From Stigmatella ashevillena (GTDB taxonomy: Bacteria; Myxococcota; Myxococcia; Myxococcales; Myxococcaceae), in the NCBI RefSeq assembly GCF_028368975.1, contig NZ_JAQNDM010000002.1, positions 1,674,001-1,738,000 on the forward strand: 64,000 nucleotides of DNA, given 5' to 3'. The notes beneath the pieces were generated by a model. That model was not told where the DNA came from and searched no databases. It saw only the letters and a program-made list of their open reading frames with translations. This document shows positions 17,509 to 55,665 of this stretch, in pieces (positions within the stretch are counted from its first letter, which is position 1; each line of letters opens with the position of its first letter). A program made the position numbers and the translations under genes.

Positions 17509-20500
17509 GCATCCGCCTACGTCGCCTGACGCCTCAAGGCTCTGGTGGATGTAGCGAGCAATGGCGGCAGCGTTCGGGTGCTCCATTGGCAAGGTGACGG
17601 GGAGTGGGAGGCCCGTCTCGGCACGCAACGCATTCACCAGGTCCACCGCGAGCAGAGAGTCCAGCCCGAGCTCTTCCAGACTCCGCGTGGGCGAGACAGG
17701 GATGGCTTCGTCCAGCAGGAGCACAGTGCGGACGATTCGGCTCACATGGTCCAGCAGGAACTCTTCGTGCCGCTCCGAAGCGACCTTGCGGAGCGCGCTC
17801 ACGAGCGGAGGCTCCGTACTCGCGGACGCCACGGGACTCTGCACCTGCGAAGCCGGAGCCAAGGCTGACTTCGCCGCTCCGCCTCGCGTCAAGTCCTCCA
17901 GCAGGAGCCCCCGCACCGCGTTCTCGTCCTCGTAGCAAGACCAGTCCGCGGTCATGCCGAGCGCCCATGCGCGGTCGCTGCGCATCAGCCGTCCGAGGAC
18001 GTTGACGCCAAGCTCGGGGGCCATGGCCTGGAGCCAGTGCTTGCGCGTCGCAGAGGCGGTCGCGGCCATACCGGCCTGCCACGTCCCCCAGCTCACCGTG
18101 AGCGCCGGGAGCCCCCGCGCACGCTGAGTTGCGGCAAATGCGTCGAGGAAGGCATTCGCTGCCGCATACGCACCCTGCCCCGCATTTCCGAGCAGCGCCG
18201 CGATGGACGAGAAGCTCACGAAGAAATCCAACGGCTGCTTCCGCGTGAGCTCATCGAGATGGACCGCGCCGACCACCTTGGGGGCCAGCACCCGCGTGAA
18301 TGCGGAAGGATCCTGGTTCACCAGCAGCGCGTCCTCCAACACGCCTGCGGCGTGCACCACGCCCCGGAGCGGCGGCAGCTGCGCCGCCATCCGCGACAAC
18401 AGCGCCTGCACCTCTTCGTGGCGAGCCACGTCGACGCGCTCCAGCACGACGCGGACGCCACGCGCCGCGAGCTCCTGCTCGAGCGCGAGCACCTCCCGGC
18501 TGCCGGCACTCCGCCCCGCGAGGACGAGACAGCGTGCGCCCTGGTCCGCCATCCACGTGGCAACGGCCCGCCCCAGTGCGCCAGCACCTCCCGTCAGCAG
18601 GTAGCTCGCGTCGCGCCGGAACGTCACCGGCTCTCCGTGCCCCGCCTCTGCGCGCGCGAGCCGCGGCGTATGCCAGTCCCCACCTCGGAGCGCGGCACCT
18701 TGCGGCCAACTGCCGCCGAGCACCGCGCGGTACAGCTGCTCGGCGTCCGCCGGGTTGCCCGAAGCCTCCAGGTCCAACAGCCCGCCCCACAGTGATGCGA
18801 GCTCATCCGCCACGACGCGGCCCAATCCCCACAGCGCCGCCTGCGCGGGCGTGGGCAACTCGCCAGTATGGACAGCCTGCGCCCCTCGCGTCACGACGTG
18901 CACGCGGGCTCTCGCACTGGCTTTGACGAGCGCCTGCACCAGCGCCACCACCGGCCAGGAGACGCGGCTCGCCTCGTCGCCGAGTCCCCCTCCCTCCTCC
19001 CGGCTGTCCAGCGCCCACAGATGCACCACGCGCGTCAGCGGCGGTCCCCCGGCCCCACGGAGCGCCTCGAGCAGGCGAGTGTAATCCGCGGCCTCACCAG
19101 GGCGGACCCGGAAGCCGCCGGGCCCTTCGCTGAACGCATCGTCCGGGCGGACCATGACGACAGAGGCGGCCGGCGTGCTGCGGATGTGCGCCTCGAGCGC
19201 GTCCGCCACGCCACCTTCATCCGCGAGCAACAACCAGGTGCACGCTGTGGCCTCGACCTGCTGCGGGGTGGAGGCAGGGCTCCAGCGCACTTCGTACACA
19301 GACTCGCCGACGCGCTTCCGCAGCGAGGAAGGCAACTGCTCGCGCGCCATCCACTCGAGGCGAACCCCCCTCGCCTCCAGCCGGGTCTGGCCTTGCCCAT
19401 CCGTGAGCCACACGTCCGCAGTGGCGTCAGCCGTCCGACGCACTGTGCACGTCAGCAGCTCGCCCGGCGCTGCCACCTTGCCGAAGACCAGTCTTGCAAT
19501 CTCACCCGGGAAGAACGCCCGAGCCTCAGCTGGGGCGCTGACGAATGCGGCGGCCAGCAACGACGTCTCGAGGAGAAGCGGGTCCCAGCCCGTCCCGTCC
19601 CCCCCGGCGCGCACCTGCGCCACCGCCTCACGCCCGTTCGACCACACGGACTCGAGTCGCCGACCGGGCTCATGCCCCCACGTCCGGAGCTGCGAGGACA
19701 CCTGCTCGGTGCCGAGCCGTGTCCCTTCGTTCCCATCCGTCGCGATGGTCGGCGCCGGCCCAGGGGCGCCTCGAGGGAAGGACAGCGTCCCCGAAGCATG
19801 CCGCGTCCACGCGGGCGCCATGTCACCGTCGGGCGGGCGCGCGCTCGCGATTTCGAACGCGTAGCCGTCCTTCGCCGGGGTGAGCAGCAGCTGGCTCTGG
19901 AGCTCACCGGGCAGGTCCGTCGCCGCAAGCGGCGCCTGGAGCCGGACGCGCTGCAGCTCGACGAGCTCGCCGCCCGTCACCTGTTCCGCGGCCAGGTGCA
20001 CGCGCACCAGCTGAGCCGCGGAGGGGAGAGCAGGCCCGCCGTCGAACCGATGCTCCTTCGCGAAGGGGACCTCGGAACCACTCCAGCTCGCCTCGAAGCA
20101 GACACTGTTCCCTGCGAGCTCGCGCCGCGTGCCGAGGAGTCCAACGCTGCGAGCACTCTGGCGGTGAGGCCCCTGTGCCGCCGCTGCCTCCTCCAACCAA
20201 TAGCGCTCCTTGGCGAACGGGTAGATGGGCAGCGGGATGCGCGGGCCGCGCTCACCCCGATGGAGGCCGGAGAGCTCCACCTGTACGCCTCGCGCGACGA
20301 GCTCCCCGAGGCCCTCGAGCATCCCTCGTGCCTCCTCTCGCTCTGGTTTCAGTGACGCGACCCACGTCGCCGCCTCCGCAGTGGGCAGGCACTTGCGCCC
20401 CAAGTCGATCAGCGTCGCTTGCCGCCCCAGCTCCACGAACGTGTCGAACCCAGCCCCGCGCAACGCCTCGAGCGCCTCTCGGAAGCGCACGGGCTCGCCC

Positions 20501-22640
20501 GGCTGCCGACGCCAGTAGTCGGCGTGCGCCACCACTCCGGGCGCTGCCACCGCGCCAGTCACGGTCGATGCAAACACGCAGCGCGGGGGGCTGAAGCGCA
20601 CCTGCGCCGCCGCGCGCTCCCCGCGTTCGACCGCGAGCCTCAGCGCGTCCTCAAGGCTCATCACGCCCGCGACACTCGCCGCAGAGAGCTCGCCGGCTCC
20701 GTACCCGAGCACCCCCTCCGGACGCACGCCAAAGGACGCCCACAGCTCGGCCAGCGCGTACTGCGTAATGAACAGCGCTGGCTGAACGATAGACGCGTGT
20801 TCGAGCGAGCCCCGGCCGAGCAGCGCCTGCGTCACGTCGGCCCCGAGCGCCGACCCGAGCAGCTGCGCACAGCGCTCCACGGCCGCGCGGTACACGGGTT
20901 CGGTCTCGAAAAGTGTTCGTCCTGTCGTGGTGAGTGGTGCGAGCTCGCCCGTGAAGAGGAACGCTACCCGTGGCCGCTGCGACGCGGACGCCTCACCGGA
21001 CACCACCGTGCGCGAGGGCTTTCCCGCCGCGAATGCGCTGAGCGCCTCCTGAGCCTCTTCCCGGCTCTCCGCTACCACCGCCAGGCGGTGCGAGAGCAGC
21101 GCGCGCCCCAGGTGCGTGGACCGCGCGACATCCGCGAGCGCCGCCCCCCCCGGAGCCCCGAGCAGCGCGGCGTACCGGCGCGCGAGCTCTCGGAGTGACG
21201 CGGACGACTTCGCCGAGAGGGTCAGCAGATGCGCCGACCGGCCCGCGGACACCGGGCGCTGCTCGCGCACGGGCGCCTCCTCCATCACGACGTGCGCGTT
21301 GGTGCCAGACAGACCGAAAGAGCTCACGCCTGCCATCCGCGGCGCGCTCGCACGCTTCCACGGCTGCACCGACGTAGGGATGCTGAACGGCGACCCCGAC
21401 AGCTGGATACGCGGGTTCAATTCGGTGAAGTGCAGGTGCGGCGGGATGGCCTCGTGCTGCAGCGACAGTGCCACCTTGATGATTCCTGCGATTCCCGCCG
21501 CCGCCTCCAGGTGCCCCAGGTTGGTCTTCACGGACCCAAGCCCGCACTTCGAGCCGTCCTTCCGGCTCGCGAACAGCTCCTTGAGCGCGTCCACTTCGAT
21601 GGGGTCACCGAGCGGCGTCCCTGTCCCATGCGCCTCGATGTAGCCCACCTGCTCCGGCCTCACACCCGCGTTCCCAAGCGCCTCGGTAATCACCGCCTGC
21701 TGCGCCTGCGCGTTCGGCGCCGCGAGCCCTGTGCTGCGCCCGTCGTGGTTGACGGCAGAGCCGCGAATCACCGCGAAGATGCGGTCCTCGGCCGCGAGTG
21801 CATCCGGCAGCCGCTTGAGGACGACGACGCCGCAGCCCTCGCCACGCGCGAACCCGTTGGCGCGGATGTCGAACGACTTGCAGCGGCCATCCGGAGACAG
21901 GGCGCCCAGGCGTGACAACATGATCATGCTCTCGGGCGCCAGGAGCAGATTCACCCCCGCCGCGAGCGCCACGTCGGACTCACCGCAGCGCAGGCTCTGG
22001 CATGCCAGGTGGAGCGCAACGAGTGAGGACGAGCACGCGGTGTCCACCGTGAGGCTGGGGCCGTGCAGCCCGAGGAAGTGCGACAGGCGGCCAGCGAGCA
22101 CACTGGACATTCCGCCCGTCACCGAGTGCGCTTCGAAGCGCTCCGGACCGCGACGCTGCGCGAGGATCTCGTAGTCATGGAGGCAGCTGCCGACGAACAC
22201 GCCCACCGCGCGCCCCTTGAGGCTATCCGGTGGCAGGCCCGCGCTCTCCAGTGCTTCCCAGCCCACCTGGAGCAGCAACCGCTGCTGCGGGTCCATCGAC
22301 TGCGCCTCGCGTCCGGAGATTTCGAAGAATGGCGCGTCGAACCGGTCCACCTCATCGAGGAACGTGCCGTAGCGGGTGATCATTTTCCCGGGCGCCTGGG
22401 GGTCCGGATCGTAATAGTCGTCCACGTTCCAGCGCTCGCGTGGGACTTCGCGGACGGCGTCGGTCCCGGCGCGCAGGAACTCCCAGAAGCGCTCGGGGTC
22501 GTCGGCGCCGCCCGGGAAGCGACAGCCGATGCCGACGATGGCAACGGGGCTCGGGGTCTTCCCCACCATCGCTGCGAGCGCGGCGCGGTCCTCGGGTGTC
22601 AGCTCAGCCAGGATGTCCGAGATGGCTTGAAGCGCTTCGT

Positions 22641-22644
<4 letters not shown>
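17488..22644 (-). CDS. Type I polyketide synthase KS-AT(dead)-DH(dead)-KR-ACP, reading into tRNA-Gly
   Basis: A 1718-residue protein; the start ATG overlaps the giant PKS stop (ATGA). Order: N-terminal docking helices (1-30); KS about 35-460 with TACSSS, HGTGTP and NLGHLE; AT-like region about 560-755; DH-like region about 845-1080; KR about 1320-1500 with GGAGALG, Ser and Tyr in GQGAYAAAN, and an LED loop (B-type-like); ACP Ser1663 in GLDSL. The AT has YGAG where GHSxG is expected, so Tyr648 replaces His and Gly649 replaces the nucleophilic Ser; it is about 195 residues long, lacks the GQG motif and lacks the small subdomain with the HAFH/YASH motif. The DH keeps [10 protein letters not shown], but the second catalytic segment reads LLLETSLLA with no Asp. 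The KS and KR look active. The final six residues and the TAG stop come from the tRNA-Gly gene, and no C-terminal docking domain follows the ACP. A mutation or assembly error at the end cannot be excluded. Confidence 0.92.
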
Positions 22645-41221
<18,577 letters not shown>

Positions 41222-41225
<4 letters not shown>

Positions 41226-42379
41226 TCCGGGTTCACCGCAAACACCGGGAAGAACCCGACGTTGCCCTCGAGAAATTTCTGGGACAGCGCAGGCACCTCA
41301 TCGAAAGCGTGAATCCGCGCATCGATGGTGGGCATCCAGCCCTCTCGCTCGCCGTACTCGATTGCCGCGAGGACCTCCTCGCGCGTGCACATGTGCGTGT
41401 GGATGTACTGGTGGCGCTCGATGCACTCGGTGGCGCGCATGAAGGAGGTGGCCATGCCCTCCTTCCAACCGGCGGTGGTGATGACGCCCTCGCGCGAGAG
41501 CACCCGGCGCGTGACACGGAAGAACGGCGTGCCGATGTAGTCGACGAAGATCTGCACCATCCGCTTGTCGGTGTGCTCCTGCACCTCGCGGACGAATGCG
41601 GCCTCCGCCTGTTGGTACGCACGGCGGTAGGCGCCGTCGGTCCCCGCACGCAGCTCGTCGTAGTAGAGGTCGCCGAACCGGCGCCGGTCGAGCGCGGTGA
41701 CGCCGCTCTGACGGATGAGCCCGAGCCGCTCGTCCGACGCCGAGAGCATCACCGTGTTGCATCCGTGCCTGCGCGCGAGGTCCAGCTCCGCGAGCGTGGT
41801 CCCGCCGCCCCAGCCCCAGACGTGTGGCGCGGGGTTGCGCTCGTGGGGCACCATCAGCCGGTACGTCCCGAATGCCAGACGCCAGTTGGACCACGCCGTG
41901 GTGTAGCGCGCGGAAAACCCGGCCCACTGGGCATAGGAGTGCCGTGTCTTCTCGGGCAGCGGTACGAGGTCGCGCGCCGGAAGCACCATGCGCGTGGACA
42001 GGAAGCCCGTCGTCCCCGCCATGTCGTACGCGAACGCCTTCGTCGGGTAGCCCCAGGGGTCCAGCGCCGAGTCGGGGAGGATGAGCGCGCACTGCCCCTC
42101 CTTCCAGCCCTGTACCTCGTCGCCCACGCTCAGCACGCGCACGACACCCGCGTTGCCGATGACAACGCGCTCCTCACCGCGGAACCGGGCCACGTCGATG
42201 GGCTTGCGCTGGACGCAGTGGCCCATGTTGCCTTCCCAGGAACCGTAGAGCGGCTCGACGAGCACGTCCCGCGGGCCGGGGTCCGGCAGCGTGAGATCAC
42301 CGTAGACGAGCTCGGCCTGCTGGCCCGCGCTCGCCGCGTCTGCTGCGTAGAGGAACCACGCCTTTGCGCTCTGGCTCAC
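41222..42379 (-). CDS. MDR-superfamily reductase, crotonyl-CoA carboxylase/reductase-like
   Basis: A 385-residue protein. I chose GTG 42379 because a strong Shine-Dalgarno precedes it; an ATG at 42424 would lie inside the TE gene. The N-terminal half is GroES-like (PIDVARF, IGNAGVVRVLSVGDEV), then comes a nucleotide-binding segment WGWGGGTT near residue 190. A long insertion (about 230-275) before the FVDYIG strand and the late HTHMCT segment line up by eye with crotonyl-CoA carboxylase/reductases, but the protein is shorter than the usual ~450 residues and the CO2-site Glu region is not recognisable. If it is such an enzyme it would make an alkylmalonyl-CoA extender, matching the VAGH-type AT in the PKS at 47209-55665. 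It could instead be a trans-acting enoyl reductase. It sits between the TE gene and the giant PKS, and its stop overlaps the giant PKS start. Confidence 0.8.
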
Positions 42380-42380
42380 G

Positions 42381-42390
42381 TCTCTCCCTC
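42381..42390 (-). promoter_or_regulatory. Ribosome binding site for the MDR reductase
   Basis: GAGGGAGAGA on the minus strand ends one base before the GTG at 42379, with its GAGGGAG core about 5 bases from the start. It favours the GTG over the upstream ATG at 42424. This is one of the few starts in the operon that has its own clear site instead of an ATGA overlap. Confidence 0.65.
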
Positions 42391-42398
42391 GCTCTTGC

Positions 42399-45300
42399 TC
42401 ACGACGCCACCTTCGCCACGCCACGCTCCAGCTGCTCCAAGTGCCGCGAGAGCTCGTCGCGGACCACGTCGAGCACCGCCTCCGGCGCAGTCCGCACGAA
42501 CAGGTGCTCGCCCTGAATCATCCTCAAGGTGAAGTCGGCCACGGTGTGGTGCGACCAGCTGGCGGCGTTGTCGCGAGTCATCAGCGGGTCCTGTGTGCCG
42601 CACAGGGCCGTGATGGGGCAGGCGAGCGGCGGCTCGTCGGCGTACTGATAGCTGCCCACGAGCCTCAGGTCTGCGTAGAGCGGCGGCAGCACCACCTCGA
42701 GCATATCCGGGGAGGCGAACAACGCATCCGGGACGACTTTGAAGCGTCGCAGGAGCGCCGGGTCCGCGCCGTGTACCCCGGTGCGAATCAGCTCCGCGAG
42801 CGGCGCGGACGGGCCGCGGTACGGCGCATACGAGGCCGCGATGAACAGCCGCACCAGCGAAACGCCACGGCGTGCACGGACCCGCCGCGCGAGCTCGAAC
42901 GCGAGTAGGCCGCCCATGCTCGTGCCGAAGAAGGCGAAGGGCAGATCCAGTAGCGGAGCCATCTCGCGCTCCAGGGTGTCGAGCGCCACGGAGAGCTGCT
43001 CCACGGGCGGCTCGCCGTACCGGTTCTCGCGGCCGGGGAACTGGATGCGGCACACGTCCACGCCGCGCGGCAGCGCCTTGTCCCACCTACGGTAGGTGGA
43101 CGCTCCGCCTCCGGCGAACGGGAAGCAGAACAGGCGCAGGCGCGCCTTGTCCGCCGGTGTGCGCTCCGACCGGGCAATCCACTCCCCGCCTTGCATGGGC
43201 GCGGAGACACTCACGGGTGCGGCCGCAACTGGCTCCTGCGCCAGCCGCGCTGCAAGCGCTGAAGCGATGGCACGCGGTGTAGCAGTCGCCGTGAGCTGCT
43301 CCGCGGGCAGCTCCACCTCGAGGTCCTTGCGTATCCACCCCCGCAGCTCGGTGAACTGAATGGAGTCGAAGCCGAGCTCCCCCAGCGGTGCGTCTGGCTG
43401 AATTCCGGGCACGGGCGCGCCGTGGAGCGCCTCCATCTGACGCAGGAGGTACGTCTCCAACAAGCGCGAGCGCTCCGGCCTCGCGGCCGAAAGCAGCTGC
43501 GCGCGGTCCAGCCCGCTGGCGCGCGCTCGCTTTGGACGCGCCGCCAGTCTCCGGAGCACCTCGGGCTGGATGGGCGCGTAGCTCAGGCCCTCGTACGTCG
43601 TGATGACCCGGCCGTCCGCGTCGAGGAGCCGCACATCCGCGAAGAGCCGCGTCTCCCCGGGCGCGGACGGGCGCATGCGTGCGTGACCGAAGCGCTTCCC
43701 GCGCACGGACGTGAGGGCGCCGCGCGAGCGCTGCATGCCCACCCCCAGGTAGGCGCTCGATGCAAACTCGGACCCCTTCGGGCGCAGGACCTTCATCGAC
43801 TGCGCGCACGCCTCCGCCGCGCAGGCCTCCGTCAGCACGCGGCCTGCGAGTCCCGTCGCTTCGGGCTCGGCGAGGCCCGTCTCCGTCGGTTCGATCTCGG
43901 CAAGCAGCTCGCCGTCGCCCCACCACACTCGCGTCAGTCCCTTGAAGCTCGGGCCGAACCACTGGTCCGTGTCCGACCAGAAGGTCCGGTAGAACGCTTC
44001 GGCCGAGAGCTCGGTGGTGCAACGGGCGCGGATGTCGTCCAGCGCCGCTGCTTTGCCGACCGGCTCCCAGCCCTCGTCGATCATGCACAGCGTGCCCGCG
44101 CAGTGGCGCCTCCACTCCGGCGCGCCCCCCTGCGACGTGGGCGCGCTGTGGAGCTCGAAGCGCGCCTGCCCCGCCTCCACGTTCGACAGCAGGAGGCGGA
44201 CGCGCACCGGAGCCTCCTCATCGAGCGTGAACGGCTCGAAGAAGACGAGTTCCGAGATCTGCGCTTGCCCTTGTCCGCCCAGCACCTCTGCCCCGGCGAG
44301 GATGGCGAGGGAGACCTGCACCACGCCGCTGACGACGATGGTCCCGAACACACGGAAGTCGCGCAGCACGGCGAGATCCGAGGCGCGCACTTCTGCTTCG
44401 AACACCGGGCCGTTTTGCGTCTCGGTGCGGACCCCCAGGAGCGGGTGTCCCTCCCGGACGCGCGGGGCCGACGCCACCCGAGCTCTGCCCTGCATCCAGT
44501 AGCGCTGCCGCTGGAACGGATACGTCGGCAGCTCAAGCCGCCGCAGCCCTTCCGGAGAGAGCCTTTCCCATCGGATGTCGGCGCCACTCGCGTAGAGCTG
44601 TGCCACGCTGCCGAGGAACGTCGCCGCGTCGTCGCGCCTGCTCTTGAGTGAAGGGAGCCAGCGGTGGGCTCCTTCGGGCAGGCAGGTGCGCGCGAGCGAG
44701 GACAGCGTGGGGGACGGGCCCAGCTCGATGAACGTGTCCACACCGAGTTGGGCTAGCGCCATCACGCCGTCCGAGAAGCGCACGGGCTCGCGCAGCTGCC
44801 TGCGCCAGTAGGACGCGCCTGTGGCCGCTCCACCGTCGAGCCTCCCCGTCAATCCGGAGATCAACTTCAGCTGGGGCGCCTGGAACCGAAGTTTCGAGAT
44901 CGCCCGCTCGAAGTCCTCGAGGATGGGCTCCATCCGCGCCGAGTGGAACGCGTGCGACACGGGGATTCGCTTGGCCTGGATGCCCTGCGACTTCAGCGCC
45001 TCGACCCCGTCGGCCACCGCCCGCTCCTCCCCAGACAGGACGGTCTCCGCAGGCCCGTTGAGCGCGGCGATGCTGACATCCGGCCCCCGTGTGGCGAGCA
45101 CGGCCCTCACTGCTTCCTCACCGCACGCCGCGGCGAACATCGCACCGCCGGGGGGCAGCGCCTGCATCCGCTTCGCACGCTCGGCCACGAGCGTCACTGA
45201 GTCCTCGAGGGACAGCACTCCCGCGACGCACGCTGCTGCCAGCTCGCCGACGCTGTGGCCCAGCACCGCGACCGGCTCGACACCGAGCGAGCGCCAGAGC

Positions 45301-47208
45301 TCCGCAAGCGCGTACCCAAGGGAGAAGAGCGCGGGCTGCGTGAACGCGGTCTCGTTCAGGAGGCCCTCCGCACCGGCCTCCTCCGCATGCATGACGGAGA
45401 GGAGCGGCTGGTTCAGCCACGGCCCGAACAGCTCCGCGCAGCGTTCGAGGGCGCGGCGGAAGACCGGCTGGGTCTGGTACAGGCCCCGCCCCATCCCCAC
45501 GTACTGCGAGCCCTGGCCGGTGAAGAGGAAAGCCACCTTGGGCCGCGCTTCGCCGCGCACCACGCCCGAGACGACGCCCGCCCCCTCCCGGCCCTGGACG
45601 GCGCCCTGGAGCAACGCGCGCAGCTCGGACGCGCTCCGCCCCACTACCGCGAGCCGGTGCGGCAGGTGCGCGCGTCCGGTGTTCGCAGTGAAGCAGAGCT
45701 CCGGCAGGGAGAGCGAGGGGTTCTCCGCCAGATGCGCCTCGTATCTGGCAGCAAGAGCACGGAGCGCCTCCTCCTGCTTCGCCGAGAGCGTGAGCACCTG
45801 CGCGCGCTCCTCGCCGGGCACAGCAGGGCTGGCTGGCGCGTCCGGCGCCTCCTCGAGCACCACGTGCGCATTGGTCCCGCTTCCGCCGAAGGAGCTCACG
45901 CCGACAACGCGCCGTCCGCCGTCGCGCTCCCAGGGCCTCAGGGCGTCGTTCACCTGCAGGGGGAGCGCGTGCCACGGGATATCCGGGTTCGGCCGCGCGA
46001 AGTGGAGGTGCGGCGGCAGTTGCCTGTGGCGCAGCGCGAGCACCGTCTTGAGCAGCCCCGCGATGCCCGCCGCAGACTCGAGGTGCCCGAGGTTCGTCTT
46101 GACGGAGCTGACCCACAACGGGCGCTCGAGGGCGCGCCCTTCGGCGTAGACCTCCCCGAGCGCTCGCATCTCGATGGGGTCTCCGAGTGCGGTGCCGGTC
46201 CCGTGCGCCTCGACGCACTGAACGTCCGAAGGGCGTACGCCCGCGTTGGCCAGCGCGGCGCGGATGAGCTCCGTCTGCGCCTTCGGGTTGGGGACCGTGA
46301 GCCCGCTGCGGTGGCCGTCCTGGTTGACTGCCGAGCCACGGATGACGGCGAGAATGGGGGCACGCCGCTCGAGCGCGTCTGACAGCCGCTCGAGCACGAC
46401 GACGCCACCGCCCTCCCCGCGCCCATACCCATCCGCGGACGCGTCGAACGCCTTGCACCGCCCGTCTGGCGCGAGCGCTCGCGCCTTGCACAGGAGCAGC
46501 GTCCCGTTGGGCGACAGGATGAGGTTCACCCCACCTGCGAGCGCGAGGTCCGTCTCTCGCGAGCGCAGGCTCTGACAAGCCAAGTGGACTGCGACGAGCG
46601 ACGACGAGCACGCGGTATCCAGGGCCACGCTCGGCCCGCGCAACCCCAGCATGTACGAGAGCCGACCCGCGATGAAGCTCGTGGCATTGCCGCCAATCAT
46701 CAGCGGGTCCGCCGCTGTGGGCTCCACACCACCCGGCGGGTACTCGTGGTTGCTGATGCCGACGTAGACGCCAGTCGCGCTGCCTCCGAGCCCGAGCGGC
46801 GCACGGCCCGCTCTCTCGAGCGCCTCCCAGCACAGCTCCCAGAACATCCGGTGCTGCGGATCCACGGCGGCAGCCTCTCGCGCCGAGATGCCGAACAGCC
46901 CGGCGTCGAAGCGGTCCACGCCCTCGAGAAAGCCTCCGCGGCGCACGTAGAGTTTGCCGGGCGCCTCGGGATCCTCGTCGTAGAGCTGCTCCGCGTCCCA
47001 GCGCTCCTTCGGCACCGGCGACGTGGCATCGACGCCGTCACGCAAGAGGCGCCAGAACGCTTCCGGCGAGTCGGCGCCGCCAGGGAAGCGGCAGGCCATC
47101 CCGACGATGGCAATCGGCTCGCGCTTCTCGCGCTCGGCGGCCTGCGTCTTCAACCGGAGCTGTTTGATCTCCGCGAGCGCCTTCGCCAGCACGTCTTGAC
47201 GATTCAGC

Positions 47209-47228
<20 letters not shown>
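42399..47228 (-). CDS. Terminating PKS module KS-AT-DH(dead)-ACP-TE
   Basis: A 1609-residue protein. ATG 47228 is chosen because it is followed by a typical N-terminal coiled-coil docking segment (NRQDVLAKALAEIKQLR); it overlaps the upstream gene by 20 bases. Order: KS about 35-460 (TACSSS, HGTGTA, NLGHLE); AT with Ser659 in GHSVGE and HAFH (malonyl); a hotdog DH-like domain in which the catalytic His is Phe958 and the motif reads FRVFGTIVVS, so dehydration is not expected; ACP Ser1289 in GFDSI; TE about 1365-1600 with Ser1437 in GTSMGG, Asp in GTQDPL and His in GEHLF. There is no KR, so a beta-keto group reaches the TE. The TE has the PFAGGG and QFPGREN motifs of the discrete type II/NRPS editing family, but here it is fused to the end of the chain. 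The dead DH might guide cyclisation; that is speculation. Confidence 0.94.

Positions 47229-55661
<8,433 letters not shown>

Positions 55662-55665
<4 letters not shown>

Noticed and set aside
17510-17620. A promoter for tRNA-Gly inside the PKS coding sequence
   Set aside because: I looked for spaced -35/-10 boxes on the minus strand upstream of 17508 and found only weak matches, not enough to report.
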